From the NCBI RefSeq assembly GCF_030867145.1, contig NC_134441.1, forward strand, positions 5,644,992 to 5,708,991: a stretch of 64,000 bases of DNA, given 5' to 3'. Origin of the DNA: Opisthocomus hoazin (taxonomy: Eukaryota; Chordata; Aves; Opisthocomiformes; Opisthocomidae). The notes under the pieces were generated by a model that was given only the letters and a program-made list of their open reading frames with translations, did not search any database and was not told where the DNA came from. Both the position numbers and the translations under genes were made by a program. Positions 1 through 12,081 of the stretch are shown here, piece by piece; position 1 is the first letter of the stretch, and every line of letters starts with the position of its first letter.

Positions 1-1061
1 TTTTTAAGTGAGGGTGTTGAGGGTTGGGGTTCGGGGAGGTGAAGTTGGGAGGTCAGGGGAGAACCGAGCCCAGCTTTTCCCTGATCTCGCACACCTTTTC
101 CAGACGCCTCTCCCGTGCGGCTCGGCAGGCGATGGGGGGGTTCACACCCCGCTTGAACCCCTGGAAGGCAGGGGAGGGCACACGCTGCAGTGTGTTCAGG
201 ATGCCGCTTTGCCTGCTGAGCGTCAAAGAGTCACGGACCAAATTCCCCCTTCCTTGAGGAGCATTTTCACCCCTAACACCCCATACGTCTCCTACCACAC
301 CTCATCCCTGCTTTCCTTGCCTTAGCCAGGTTTTTCTTCCGGCTTCCACCATGCCCACGAGCCCCCTCAGCCCTCTGCTCCTGGGGAGTTAAATAACCCC
401 TCGGGTGCCTCTCCAACAACCCAGCCTGGAGCTCCGCAGCCTCGCTGCCCGGCGAAGCAGCAGCAGTTTGGGATGCTCCGACGCTAACAGAGCTGCTGGT
501 GGGAGAGACGATAGACTGGGCTCCTGCTGGGACTCGCTGGGAGCTGTGGAGGAGGCTGGAAGGGACCAGCGTCGGTCGCCCACGGTGCCTCCTGCTCTGC
601 CCTGGCTGTTCAGCAAGCAGCAGGGCGATGCGATGTGCTGCTTCCCTTCTTTTCCCAGTTCTGCTTTCCCAGCAGCTCTGCTCCCTGCCCAAGGCGCTCA
701 GCCACAGCTCTTGTGCCATCTGCCGACCGATGGCCACCGGCTCCGTGGCCTCGTCACACCGCAGCACCCACCACCCAGCACCCATCCTCTCCCCTCCGCC
801 AGCCCCGGGTGCCTCCTGCCCTCTCCTCGCTCCTGCTGCCACATCCTGCCCAGCCCTGGTTTGAAAATATCCCCAGGAAATGGCCAAAATGCCAGAAAGC
901 CCAAAGGTGAGAAAATTCTGCTCAGTGGTCATCCCCACTGCGGCCACCCAGATGGCACCAAGGGCAGAGAAGGACGGGGAGAAGCTGCACCCCGGCTGCG
1001 TTCAGACCCCTTTTCGCAGGGAGACAGGGCAGAAGCAGGAAGGGGCTGGCCAAAATGTCCA

Positions 1062-1139
1062 GGTATAGAACCACTTGGGTGGGAAAAGGTCTTTAAGAGC
1101 AGCAAGTCCAACCATAAACCTAACACTGCCAAGTCCAAA
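1062..1139 (-). mobile_element. CR1 LINE 3'-end fragment
   Basis: About 78 bases match the conserved 3' portion of avian CR1 elements read on the - strand: a block resembling 'ggaaaaggtctttaagagc' followed by 'aagtccaaccataaaccta' and 'acactgccaagtcc'. The rest of the element is absent or too decayed to see. No flanking duplication is evident. Confidence 0.6.
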
Positions 1140-4100
1140 CGCTGGGACGGGGCAGCCCAGCAGCTGCGAAACCTCCGTGGGGAGACTCGGCTCTTGCTCA
1201 GCACCTTCAGCCACCGGCCTGGGCGATCGCCCCAGCACAGCCCCCACGCCGAGGCTGTAACACGCACACACATGTGCAGAAATCTGTCTGCCCGCTGCAA
1301 ACCAGAGGCCTGGACCCACGGTGGTGGAAACGCGCGGGGGAAGGAGCAGGCTGTCCCGGAGATTTGACGAAGGATGCTCCCTACGACTGGCCCGTCAGAA
1401 AAAGTGACAGACAAATACCCAGAATGGGACTTCGTGAGGTCAAATTTCCTCCATCTGCCAGCACTGGGCGACACTGAATTATTCATGAATTTTTCACCAA
1501 AATAATCCTTTTTAAAAATAACTCCCCTGCTTAAAAGAGGGGGAGCGAGCTTTTCACACTGACTGGTATTTTTATCGGCGACACAGCAGACCCCCAAACC
1601 TCAGCAACTCCTGCCCCACACCCCCTCCGACCCCTCCTCTCTGACAGCCTGCTGAAGGAGCACGGGGGGACTTCCCCCCCCCCCCTTTTCAGTGCTCAGC
1701 TTTGGACTTTGGAGCGGCAAAGCTGCACATCTCCAGCGTCCAAGCAGAGGGCACTGCTGTCTAATGAGTCAGGCCAGGGCTCTGCTGCGGTTGAAGTCAA
1801 TCCCAAAGTCCTTCTGGCACAGGAAACTTCTCCCGCTAGCAGATACTGCTGTGGCTACAGCTGAGAAACCCCCTCCCCATTTATTCCCTTGATTTCAACA
1901 GGTCCCCCCAAAAATCCAGAAATAATAGATATATAAATGATGACAAGACCCCGCCCAGCAGAGCAGCCAGGAGCAGAGCACCAGGGAAGCGCTGGTTTGT
2001 CTCCGAAGGGTAAGAGCTGGCTAAAATGTGGAAAAAAGAGGGAACCAGCGGGCAGGAGATGACAGCCTGCCCCAATTTTGGCCTTTCAGCCTCTCGCCCG
2101 TACTGCCCGTGTTTCATCACGTCAAGGTGTCCTCACACCCTGCCCGCACCCACTGCCTCCGCAGAGACGTGGCTTTCGTCCCGGAGCCAAGCAGAAAGCG
2201 GATTCTCCGCGAAAACTTGCTAAAGTTTCAAAGTTATTTTTGACCTACCGATGCTGGGATGAAGCACAGTTTTCTGGTGTGTCCCCCCCCCCCCCCCCCG
2301 ATGTTTATTAGAAAGCTTTGGCGAGGGAATCTGCTTCCCTCACCCGCCTGCCGCTCACTCGCTGCCATCGTTTCCATCTTCTCTGCTTTTTGTTTTATTT
2401 CGCTGATGAAAAAGGACAGAAAGCAGCTGGGGGAAAAAAGAAGAGGATGCAGAAAACGCCTTTAAGCATAGTTTCAGCTGCATCAAAGCATTTGCAGACC
2501 CCTTAGAGACATCTGTACATGGGCTCTGTGCTTGCAACCCCACGATGCATCCAGCTCACCCATTATTCCCCCTATTCCCATTTATATTCCTGTTTTTCCC
2601 ATTATTGCATCATTCTGAGCATTTTAAACCCAAAACCTTCTAGCAGGGCAGGAGTGCCTCGGGAGGGCTGGCTGCCCCAGTGCAGTCCCGGCAGCCAGGG
2701 TTGGGTTTCCAGGGCCTCGGATGCTCCCCCGACATCGCATCGGGATCCTGATGCGTCCCAGCGATAGCTGCCAGAAATCAGATACTTTGGGAGCCGTGGC
2801 TGTGCTGCTGCCATAGAAATCCTCCCGTTCAAACTCCCGCCGGCGGCTAGAAGCAGCTTTCTCCTGATTTCACCTAACCTAGTTAAGAAGAGGAGTAATG
2901 TCCCTGGAGAGTTGTAACAAAATTAACTTGCCAGTCAAAAAACAGCTGATGATTTATGATTACTTGTGATAGATCCTCTTAGTCTTCTTCCCAGAAATCC
3001 CCCAGTGGCCTCTCACTGCCAAAACGCAGAGGCCGAGGGCTCCCGTCCATCCCCAGCGCAGTGGGAAGGGCCCAGTTCCTCACGGATGTTGGTGTCCAGC
3101 ACACCGGGGAAGCTCCCGGGCATGGGGCAAGCAGCAGGGCAGAGGCTGGGCAGGCTCAGCAGCAGATTTTGGCAAGGGAGCACCCACCGAGATGCTTTAC
3201 AAGCCTCATCAAAACCTCTGGATGCGTCGGAGGCCGTCATTGATCTGCGAGCTCGGGAGGGCTGGACGTGGCTCGTGGGGGGACACGGAGCGGGATGGGG
3301 AGCAGCCAGCACATCCCCACAGCCGTCGTGGGCACTAAACCTGCCCCGCTGCCAGCTGCCCCGTGCTAAGCTCCATTTCCCTGCGCTCTCCCCCAGCAGC
3401 CCACCCAGCGCCTCGTCTGTCTGCAGGTCCTGAGAGCCAAACTCCAGTCTTCCCATTAATCTCAGCCGCACCGAGTCATTAGGGGCGGATAAAGCTACTT
3501 ACCCCAATTCCTTCCTGCTCGTCTCGATCCCAGCCAAGCATTTTACCTTGGCGCCGGCTGCCTCCCGCCATCAACAAGCCAAGGTGTAATGTTACTCTCT
3601 GTTTGCTCTCGCCTTTTGGTGTTGTGAGTCCCAAACAAGCCATTTAGACGTGGCAATGAATCCAGCCGGGGACTGGGAAGGGGCTTTGTGAACGGGGCAC
3701 AGCACCGGGCTCGGAGGACGGGATCGCAGGAGCTCACCTTGTCCCTGGGGACCGCGGCAAAGGGCTGCAGGGAGCCGCTGCGGTGGCCGGCACGGGCGGG
3801 AGGCTCCAGCCCGAGGAGCCTGGGTGGCTGTAAGTGAGCTGTGGTGTCACTCCTGCATGGGGTTAGAGATTTTGGGGTCCGGGCAGCAAGTGCAGTAGCC
3901 CAAAAAAGAAGTACCTCCAGGTCCGCTTTCAGCGTACAAAAGTCACACTGAAAAACTGATGCTCCTACCAAGTGTGAAGAGAGCAGGATCGGGCCCGGAG
4001 GAAGGGCCAGCACAACCCGAAGCCATCTCAGAGGAGAGGAGGGCAGCCCGAAAGGAACCGCCTGAGCAGGGCCTGGGCTGTGCCCCCGCCAAAGGGATTT

Positions 4101-4585
4101 AGCAGATGCTGAGGGGGGTGGGCTGCACCGTGGCCCTGCAAAGGCATCCCCACCCGCTGCGGAACCCTCCCGGGGAAGCGTTTCTGCCGTGTGCTCGGTC
4201 ACAATCCCTACTTTACTCTGGCGAAGAAGGCGCCGTGTGCGGGGATGTCCCGCGGGCTCCGAGGCACCCAGAGCTGAAAACATGGAGTACAGGGGCCCGG
4301 AACGCACCCGGGCATTACGCAGGAACGAGGACCGACCTGTGAGCCCTTTTCTCCCCAAGCCACTGTATTTATTTTCCCTCCCATTCCAGCCCCTTGCTTC
4401 CTTGCCTGCGTTTGGGTCGTTTATTTATTCAGCTTCCCCTAACAGTCCGGTTTGGCTATTTCGGTGGCGCGGGAGATACCGACCCAACCCAGACAAAAAC
4501 TAGCTCTGCTCTGTCAGGGCTATCAGCAGACACCAGCCCCTGAGGCCGGCCAGGAATTTTAATTGAAATAGCCGGTCACTGGGCC

Positions 4586-4890
4586 CAGATAAGGCCCAGC
4601 ATCACCCCACGGCTGGTGGGGCTCCCCGCTGCCCCATGGGGCTGCCAGGACCTGGCCCCGCTCCCCAGACTCACGCGGGGGTCCCGGTCCCACAACGTGT
4701 CCTTGTAAGGGGGTCTGCCAGCTCATTGCCCACCCGCCAAGGCGGCACTGGGACAGACTGGGAGGGAACTGGGGCGCGGAGCTGCTGTCGGTGGGCAGCC
4801 CACGTTGACGGGAGCTCTCGCAGCATCCCCCCCCCCTCCAGCCCGAAGGAGCTAGGTGGTCTGCGCCCCCTTATCACCCCTTATCACCCG
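4586..4890. promoter_or_regulatory. Candidate GATA-site cluster upstream of NKX2-6
   Basis: One AGATAAGG site lies near 4588-4595. Two direct CCTTATCACC copies (GATAA on the - strand) lie side by side near 4870-4890, about 430-740 bases upstream of the NKX2-6 start codon. GATA factors regulate NK2-class cardiac and pharyngeal genes in vertebrates, so a regulatory role is plausible. That role is inferred from motif match and position only. Confidence 0.3.
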
Positions 4891-5322
4891 AAGCCGCTCG
4901 CTAATGTGACCTTAATGGAGCTAAAATCGATTTGGTTTATTGCAGCTTAGCCCAAATCCTGTCCCCCCACCCCCCCACCCCCCCTTCTTGCTTCCCCTTG
5001 TTTTGGAAATAGAGAGGGGAAGGGGTCTGGCTCCTTCCTGGGGAGCTGCAGCGCATGAGGAGCCGGTCCGTGCCAGGGAAAGCCCCCCACCCCACCCCCC
5101 CCCCCCCCCCCCGAGGAACGACCCGCCTCCCCCTGCTCCCCCCAACCCCCGGGGACCCCCCCCCCCCCGAGCCCAGCCGGGGGTGGTGCCTGGCCCGGCG
5201 GAGGCAGAAAGGGGTCAGAGCCGGGGAGCGGGTCCCGGAGCTCACAGCCCCTGCAGCTCCGACGGGACCCCCCACCCCCACCCTAACCCCCCCCCCCCAA
5301 CCCCCGACCCCCGGCCCGGGAG

Positions 5323-5404
5323 ATGCTGCCCACCCCCTTCTCGGTGAAGGACATCCTCAGCCTGCAGAGACCCCGCAGCCCCCCCGGGGAGGACGAGACG
5401 CCGC
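5323..5404 (+). CDS. NKX2-6: NKX2-6 homeobox protein, exon 1 (start codon and TN motif)
   Basis: First coding exon of an NK2-class homeodomain transcription factor acting in the nucleus, a relative of NKX2-5 with roles in pharyngeal and cardiac development. The ATG at 5323 begins MLPTPFSVKDILSLQ, the N-terminal TN (tinman/EH1-like) motif that recruits Groucho/TLE corepressors and sits right at the start in this family. The exon ends at 5404 before a consensus donor GTAAGT, in phase 1. Reading past the donor meets a stop at once, so the splice position is forced. Joined to 6786-7378 it gives 224 residues, shorter than human NKX2-6 (about 300). The shortfall is mainly a brief TN-homeodomain linker. 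NKX2-6 is chosen over NKX2-5 and other NK2 genes because of the neighbouring NKX3-1 and SLC25A37. The family call is firm and the exact paralogue slightly less so. Confidence 0.82.
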
Positions 5405-6785
5405 GTAAGTGACCGGGGGGCTTGGGGGGGGGGGGGGGGGTGTCCCCGCTGAGCCGCTTTCGTACCCCCCCGGGGGGAGGGGGGTAGACGGAGGACAGCG
5501 GAGCCGCCCGTTGCACCCCCGCACCCCCCAACCCAAAAGTTTCCACCTTTTCCCCTATAATATTTTTTTTTCGCCCCAGAGTTTGGGGTTTTTTGGGGGT
5601 GTTTGGGGCGTTTTCCTCTCCCCCCCCCCCCCCCGCCGCTCCGGCTGCTCTCGGGGGAAGGAAACAGCCCGCGGAGGAGGGGATGTTGCCGGGGTTTGGG
5701 GGTTTTTTCGGCAAAAATCGCCACCGCTTTCGACGACCCAAAAAAACCTCGTTCCGCTGCCTTTTGAGTGGTCCCCGGGGGGGCCGGGGACCGCCGCCCC
5801 CAGCCACGACCGGCCCCGGGGATGCGGCTCCGGGGGGGCCGCCGAGGGGGGGATCGGACCGGGACCCCCCCCTCTCCCGGAGCTAAAATCCGACCGAGTT
5901 TCCCGAATCCCCGGAGGCTGCAGAGCAGAGAAACGGGGAAACCAGTAGGAGCGGAGTCTGAGCACTGGGAGGCACTGGGATGTGGAGCCAGGGAGTCGGA
6001 GAGGGCGAAGGCAGCCCCGGGGAGGGTGAGAGGAGCCCGGGGGGGCTTCACACCTGCAGACGGAGCCCTCCAGCACCGCGTTTCCCCGCAGCCCCCCCCT
6101 CAAACTCCCCGAGCCCCTTCTGCGGCTGCCGGGGTACCCGAGCGCGTCCCACCACCCGGGGAGCGATGGCTGTGCAGGACCCCCGGCCAGCCCGCCTGCA
6201 ACACAAAATCCCAGAAAATTCAAAAAAAAAAGAAACCCAAAAAACCGAAAATAAACTACTTTCCATCTTCTCGCAGACCTGACAGATTTTCCTCCCTCAT
6301 TCCCAGCTTCTTCATTTTTCTGGTTTTGCTTAAATTCGGAGAGCTGCGGGATTCGCCTTCCCACGGGCGCTGGGGGTAAATCCTGCCGGTGGTCTGGCTG
6401 CCCCTGCTCCCATCCCTCCGGAGCAGGACGGTGAGGAAGGGGATTTGTGTTTTGGGGTACTCGAACCTTCAGCATCCCCCACCTTCCCTGGGCCCCTCCA
6501 GGCTGGGGCTGACAGCACAGGCACCGTCGGGAGGGACCGAAAGGAGGCACTGTCCGAAATTCACGGAACAGTCAGCTTCTAATTCTGTCCAAAACAAGGG
6601 AATTTTCTTGAATTCCCATTAAACATCACAAGAAAGTTTATATTAAATTTATCAGCTGTCAACCCGACTTCATCTTCTTCCCAAGGGTCGTCATTCCCAA
6701 CTCGATCCCTCCTTCGGAAACGCGCCCTCGCTGGGAACAGAACCAGGCTTGGGTCTCACTTTGCTTCGGGTTTTTCTTGCTGCAG
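5405..6785 (+). other. NKX2-6: NKX2-6 intron 1
   Basis: The 1381-base intron starts GTAAGT and ends in a pyrimidine-rich tract with TTGCTGCAG. Its first 700 bases are a GC-rich CpG-island extension with very long G and C runs (17 G at 5424-5440; C runs near 5620-5635). These runs generate long Pro/Gly/Arg open frames on both strands that I do not regard as genes. Confidence 0.8.
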
Positions 6786-7378
6786 GAAAATGTTTGCTCG
6801 CCCACCCTGCCGAGGCAGACGAGAAGAAAGCCGACCCCTGCCACCACCCCAAGCAGCGACAGCGGAGAAAACCCCGAGTTTTGTTCTCCCAAGCTCAGGT
6901 GTTTGAACTGGAGCGGCGATTTAAGCAACAGAAATACCTCTCCACTCCGGAAAGGGAGCACCTCGCCAGCGTGCTCAAGCTCACCTCCACGCAGGTGAAA
7001 ATCTGGTTCCAAAACCGGAGGTACAAGTGCAAGAGGCAAAGGCAGGATAAATCCCTGGAGCTGGCTGCCCACCCGCTGCCCCCTCGGAGGGTGGCAGTGC
7101 CCGTGCTGGTCAGGGACGGCAAACCCTGCCTCGGGGGCTCGCAGCCTTACCCAACGCCGTACGGCATCGCCGCCAGCCCTTACTCCTACAGCTCCTACTA
7201 CAGTGCCTATAGCAGCAGCCCGTACGGTGCTAGCTACAGGGGGGGGTTCAGCGGGGTGCCCCCCAGCGCCGGCCCCAGCAGCCCTGCCACGAATCGGAGC
7301 TTGGGCATGGCCAGCACTGCTCAGCACCAGCCCGCGTGCTTGCAAGCCAGCGCGGAAGCGGGGATCAGGGCTTGGTAG
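6786..7378 (+). CDS. NKX2-6: NKX2-6 homeobox protein, exon 2 (homeodomain, NK2-SD, C-terminus)
   Basis: This exon encodes the DNA-binding part of the protein. In the joined 224-residue product the homeodomain is about residues 54-113. Helix 3 reads [13 protein letters not shown], with the Tyr at homeodomain position 54 that defines NK2-class proteins and underlies binding to AAGTG-type sites. The NK2-specific domain follows at about 127-144 ([17 protein letters not shown]). Next comes a Tyr/Ser-rich stretch (YPTPYG... [12 protein letters not shown]), like the tyrosine-rich domain of NKX2-5. The protein ends GIRAW, the C-terminal signature of the NKX2-5/2-6 group, then TAG at 7376-7378. The acceptor is TTGCTGCAG at 6777-6785 and the frame joins cleanly to exon 1, restoring an Arg codon. 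No frameshift or missing key residue is seen. Confidence 0.88.
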
Positions 7379-7930
7379 GTGGGCACGGAGGTCAGGACCC
7401 CCTGCAGAGTGCCCAGGAAAGCCCCCTCTGCTCCAGAGCGCAGCCTTTGTCAGGATGGGAGCTGGATCTGGAAGGTTTCTGCCACCCCAGGCAGCGGGAC
7501 GTCTCTGGAGCACCCGACCCCTCCAGGCAGCTCGTGAGGCCACGGCTCTGCAAAGGCAGGTCGGGAGAGAGGGGGACGCTGCCGCTCCAGCACTGCGACT
7601 TTGGGGACCCAGTGGCAGAGGGCATTTATTTATTTAAACACAACTGCATCGGAGTCTGGCCCTTCCCGCTCCCGGGGGGTCTGATCTTCCAGGATGCCAG
7701 CACACGGCCAGCAAGAGGGTATGAACACTGGTTTTCTTCCCAGTGACAACTGGAAAACAGGGTCTGTGCACGTCACTGTGCATTCACTTTTTTGTGGACA
7801 CTATTTAATGCTTTCAGTTCCTCTAATCTTTTGAGATACATTTCTGATTTATATTTCTTAATATCTCCCAGCACAGGTGCTCGTTTCTGTCTTATTATTA
7901 TTTGCAAATAAAAACCAAATCGATAAAATT
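7379..7930 (+). other. NKX2-6: Probable NKX2-6 3' UTR with poly(A) signal
   Basis: From the NKX2-6 stop, GC-rich sequence gives way to an AT-rich tail with AATAAA at 7907-7912. It is the first canonical signal downstream on this strand, so it is the likely cleavage point, about 530 bases after the stop. This is inferred from position. No transcript evidence is available. Confidence 0.5.
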
Positions 7931-10900
7931 GTATGTTTGCACTCTCTCGCCATTCCTCACTTACTATTTTGACTTTTCCTATCCACAACTTGCATTTGAG
8001 CATCAAAATCTGATCCAAAGAAAAAAAACCACACCAAAATCAATCTTAATGCCAATAATTAACCCAGAAAGATAACTGCCTTGTAGTCCAAGCTCGGGGA
8101 GCTCCCAAGGTTTTCCCCTCCTCAGCCTTGTCAAGAGTTTCCAGCTCCCTGTTGCTGTCTCTTTGCAGGTAAAATGGGTTTGCGGGCACATCGCGGGGCA
8201 TCACGGGACGGGTTGGTGTCACCTGGATGACACCGTTGTCACCTGGATGACACCAACGCCACCGGTGCTGAACCCAGGGGCGCAGGATCCCCAGGTCAGG
8301 ATCCACTGGCACCAGGTGCCTCGTTGGATCTAAGGACTGTATGTCTATTTTTATATATATATGTATATATTTGTGAGGTGCAGGTGGGCTGAATGCCATT
8401 GCAGTGGCCCGGGGCGGCTCAGCGGGGAGCACAGCCCCATCCCGAACAGGCGACACAAATCCACAGCCTCACACTTCGAGAATAAACCTCGAGAGCCCTT
8501 GTTAGCCCGACCCACTCCTCAGGCTGCCCATCGCCCCCCAGGGAAGGCTCTAGTCGTATTGAGGAGGGGGGAAAAAAATCCACAAAGCTCAAAGCCTGGT
8601 GCAAAATATTGGTTTAAGAAAGATCTTTCCACTGTGATACCCCTGTGATGGAGCCAGACCGCGACCTGAACGCAACTCCCACCGCACGGAACAGGGAAAA
8701 TCCCCCCCTCGCAACCTCCGTCCCCGCTGCTGCCCCCTCCTCCCCGCTCCTTTCCGACAGCTCCTTATCCTCCCAGCATCTGGCGAAAAGAGACTTGCAG
8801 GAGGCAATTAAGCTTTTATCTCTAATCCCACTCAGCCCCATCGCTCCGGCTTTCGCTCGCTTCCCAAATGGGACACCTCTGACATCCAAATCAAACCAGA
8901 AAAACCCTCTCGGCGAGACAGCTTGCTCGCCGTCCCGCCGCTCCGGGGCTTTGCAGCTCTGCCGAGACCCTGGAAGTGACGGGGTAAGGCGACAGTCGCG
9001 CTGGGTGCTGCCCCTTCGCCTCCCCTTCATCCATCCTCGCTCACTCGGGTGTATCTCCCCAAATGAGCCGGGTCTCGGGGCTCTGTCCGGGCTTTGGAGC
9101 AGCCGGGGGACTCGACGGGGTGCTCGCACTGGGAAATGCTGCTGGCATCGGGGAAAGCCCTGGCAAACAGTAGCATCCCCAGGGCATGGGTTCTCCTGCA
9201 AGTCTGAACAACGCTGAGATTTCTTCCTTTGAGGTTCAGCAATAACATCAGGCAAATCACACGAAACCCACCCCCCAAAAAAGCACAGAAATCAAAGAAG
9301 GAAATTGCTGCACTGCCCAGCTCAGAAAAAAGCCTGAAAATGGGAACCATGAGCTCTAAAGGCATCGTTTATGTCCCTCCATATGTTTTGGAGGGGCTTC
9401 CCGAAAGCCCAGTTCCCGCAGGGTCGGGAGACCCTTGAAGCCAGATCCCCTCTGTCACCTCCTCTCTGCGGCACGAGCCAGCGGTGTTGCTTTACACCTC
9501 CCCTCTTCCCAGCCCAAATCAGAAACTGCCCGCTACGCCAGCTGCTGCGAACCCCAGCTTTCCCAAACGGCCCCCCAAACCAGCCCGCGCTTCCCCAAAG
9601 CCTTCTCCCGGACCAAAGCTCCTGCCCGGGGCCAAATTGCTCACTGCTCATCAGCTACGGGTGACTTCCACCGAGCGATCCGCGGATGCAAGCACCGGTT
9701 GTGAAGGGAGAAGAGACCTGACCACAACGGAGCCGTGCAACGAGGGGGACAGACCTACGGACGGAGGCGTGGAGCAGACGCACAGCACCAGGAGATTTCG
9801 GCCATGGTTGTGGCAAAGTTGTGGCTGCAAAGCAGAGGTGCAACAGCCCAGCTCAATTTGCAGGAAAATGCTTAATTGAAATGAAATGATCCCCCTGGAA
9901 GGAAGGGGACTGCCCAGCTTCTGGGGAGAGAAGCCCTTCTGCTGGGTCTTACGTTCACTTCTTCGTGGTAGAGCCCAAAATAGTTAGGGGTGAGAGATAG
10001 GCTGAGTCCCTGGGTGTGTGGCGGGGGGACAGGCACATGCTGACCTCCGACAGCAGCCTAAAATCGGCAGAGGGAGGGTCTCTGCAGCGGGAAAATTGCC
10101 TCCCAAATCCAGCACAGAGTGCCCCAGGGAGCGAGCATCCCTGGTCGGCAAGCCCAGCGGTGCGGCGTGCCAAGCCCTGGTCCTGCCAGGGGACCCACCG
10201 GTGCCCCTCGGGGCTCTCCCTCCCCCCCAAACCCACCCGGGCAGCACAGCAGGGTCCGGCTTCAGCGCTGGAGCGGCTGGGCAGGGAGCCGTGGGGCACC
10301 CCGCTCACCCACCCACTGACCCACTGCAGCAGCACCCTGCACCAGCTCCTGATCCGCTCTCCAGAAGCAGGGCCAGGGGTTAGAGGGCCAGCGGCCAGGC
10401 CACGGCAGCAGGAACACTCTTGGGCTCAAATTGCTTCCTAAATCCTTCCAAATTCCCACTCTCTGGCCATACGAGGATAACGGGGCTGAATTACTGAAGC
10501 TACTGAAGTTTTCCAAGCTTACAGTGAATATAGGGGGACATTTTCTAAGCCAGGAGCACCAGCAGGTTAAAATACAAGAGAAAAGGGCAGGTTAAAAGCA
10601 GGGTTTGGGGCACAACCTGCTCCAGGCTTTGGGCTGCCGTAATCCAACGCCCTCCTATAAACCAAAAAAAGTCCTCAGGGGATTTGAAGCAAATGTGTTG
10701 TTTCCCTTTTTAAGGTTAAAAAAAAACATGCCTGGGCTTTTTGGCTGAAGAAGAGGGGCTGGGTTTGAGTGAAGGCTTTAGGAATAAAAGAAGTGATCAG
10801 AGATACCTGATTCCAACAGCAAAAGGAGCCCGCAGACACAGGGCTGTGGGGCTCACTGTATGTGTACATACATCGCTCAGAGGGAGCTGCAGTTCCCAGG

Positions 10901-11980
10901 GATGCTGCCCAGGAGCCGAATCCTGCTCCCTCGGGGGCTTCCCCCCAAGATTGCTTCGCCTTCTGACAGGGCAAGGTGGTTTTTTAACCATGTGCTGCCC
11001 ACATCTTGGGGGAGTTTCGTGGCTATTTGTGTGGCCACTGGGGAGTTGTTTTCCAAACAGAAACTCTAGCAGAACAACTAAAAATAAAGTGGATACTCCA
11101 AAAAAAAATAAAAATCTTTTACAACAGAGAGCTCGACTCGTGGTTTTTCTGGGAATCAGGAAGGTTTTGCTCCTTTCGGTTGCCTTTGAACCCAGGGCCT
11201 TGCAGGATGGTGTAAAAACGCACCAAGGCTGCTTAAATAAATGCTGTCCCATTCCACAGCTGGTCATGGAATTAGTCTGAGGTCTAGGCTTAAATTTTCA
11301 TGTGAACCCTCTGCCCCTTTCTGTGCAAGTGTTTGCCTCTGGAGCTGCTCTCCCTGCCTGTTCTATCTTAACTTTCATTTTAAAGCTCTCCTTAGAGCAG
11401 CTCTGCCAAGCTGACAAAAGTGTCTTTGACATTTTCCCCCTGTTTTTCAACAAACTGAAAGTGCATCCAAGTGGAAGGTTTTGAAGAAAACCCTCAAAGC
11501 CCTCAAAATGCAAAAAAAAACCAACCCACAACCCAATCCTTTTATTTTCTTCACACTTTTGCCCCGAAAACAGCGTTTCCCCAAAGAGCTCTAGGGCTTG
11601 CCCTGGGCCATAAATCATTTCCATCACCAGGAGCAAGCAGAGCAGCGGCTCGCTGGGGCAGGGGACGCAGAAGCTGTCCCCCTGCAGAGCATCCCTCCAA
11701 GGCAGCGATGCTGTTCCCCCCCTCCCCTCGCCAAAACCCCCACCCTGGGAACATTTTGATCCCCCAAAAGGATGAATTCTCTTAGGCGTCCTTCTCTTCA
11801 CCATAAAAGCTTGGTGGTGATCTGACAGCAACAGGGGGGCAAAGGAGGAGGCTGAGGTTTGGCTGTGACCCCCTGGATCTGTGGGGAAAGGCATCTGGAG
11901 GGAAGGGGAGACACAAGCAGCCAGAAAGCTCACAGGAGCCAAGATATAACCGAAGGGAAGGGCGTAGACTCCTGCCAGGG
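7931..11980. other. Intergenic region between NKX2-6 and NKX3-1
   Basis: I see no gene in this 4-kb interval. It contains a short AT-alternating tract (about 8350-8372), a tandem palindrome at 8213-8257 (separate entry), and several moderately long open frames with no domain, splice context or biased codon use. It probably carries regulatory DNA for the two flanking homeobox genes, but nothing specific can be shown. Confidence 0.5.
8213..8257. repeat. Tandem inverted repeat with TGTCA/TGACA arms
   Basis: The segment GGTGTCACCTGGATGACACC (8215-8234) is an inverted repeat with 7-base arms and a 6-base loop. A second near-copy follows at 8235-8257, ending TGACACCAAC, so the whole forms a larger imperfect palindrome. 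TGACA is the core recognised by TALE homeodomain proteins (MEIS, PKNOX, TGIF). Binding here is only a possibility. Confidence 0.55.
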
Positions 11981-11984
11981 ATCT

Positions 11985-12023
11985 CCAATCAGGCCCCGGA
12001 GGCTTGGCTGCCGGCCATATAAA
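11985..12023 (+). promoter_or_regulatory. NKX3-1: NKX3-1 core promoter: CCAAT and TATA boxes
   Basis: A CCAAT box at 11985-11989 is followed by TATAAA at 12018-12023. This spacing suits a focused promoter, with transcription expected to start about 25-32 bases beyond the TATA box (near 12045-12055). The first ATG in the NKX3-1 frame is at 12082, so the 5' UTR would be only about 30 bases. The sequence then enters a short CpG-rich island covering exon 1. The boxes are seen directly. Their use is inferred. Confidence 0.55.
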
Positions 12024-12081
12024 CGCCGAGCCGGGAGGGTGGGAAGCAAGCGTGCCTCTGGGCAGGGAGAGGAAGAGGAGG

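Larger units (their letters stand above)
1..5322. other. Non-coding region upstream of NKX2-6
   Basis: I see no convincing gene here. The open frames are short, lie on both strands and have low-complexity Pro/Ser/Arg composition without recognisable domains. The stretch holds one CR1 scrap near 1.1 kb, long C runs (about 1673-1685 and 2283-2299), three GATA-type motifs at 4.59-4.89 kb, and from about 4.96 kb a very C-rich lead into the NKX2-6 first exon. It probably contains the NKX2-6 promoter and 5' UTR, but no TATA box or clear start site can be named. Confidence 0.6.

Noticed and set aside
405-1367. A 320-codon + strand open frame near the window start
   Set aside because: It shows no recognisable domain, contains a CR1 scrap, and is overlapped by equally long frames on the other strand.
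5242-6550. Long open frames on both strands around NKX2-6 exon 1 and intron 1 (for example 5242-6051 and 5555-6550 on the - strand)
   Set aside because: They are driven by C/G homopolymers and GC-rich composition, translate to Pro/Gly/Arg-rich low-complexity sequence, and overlap the real gene.
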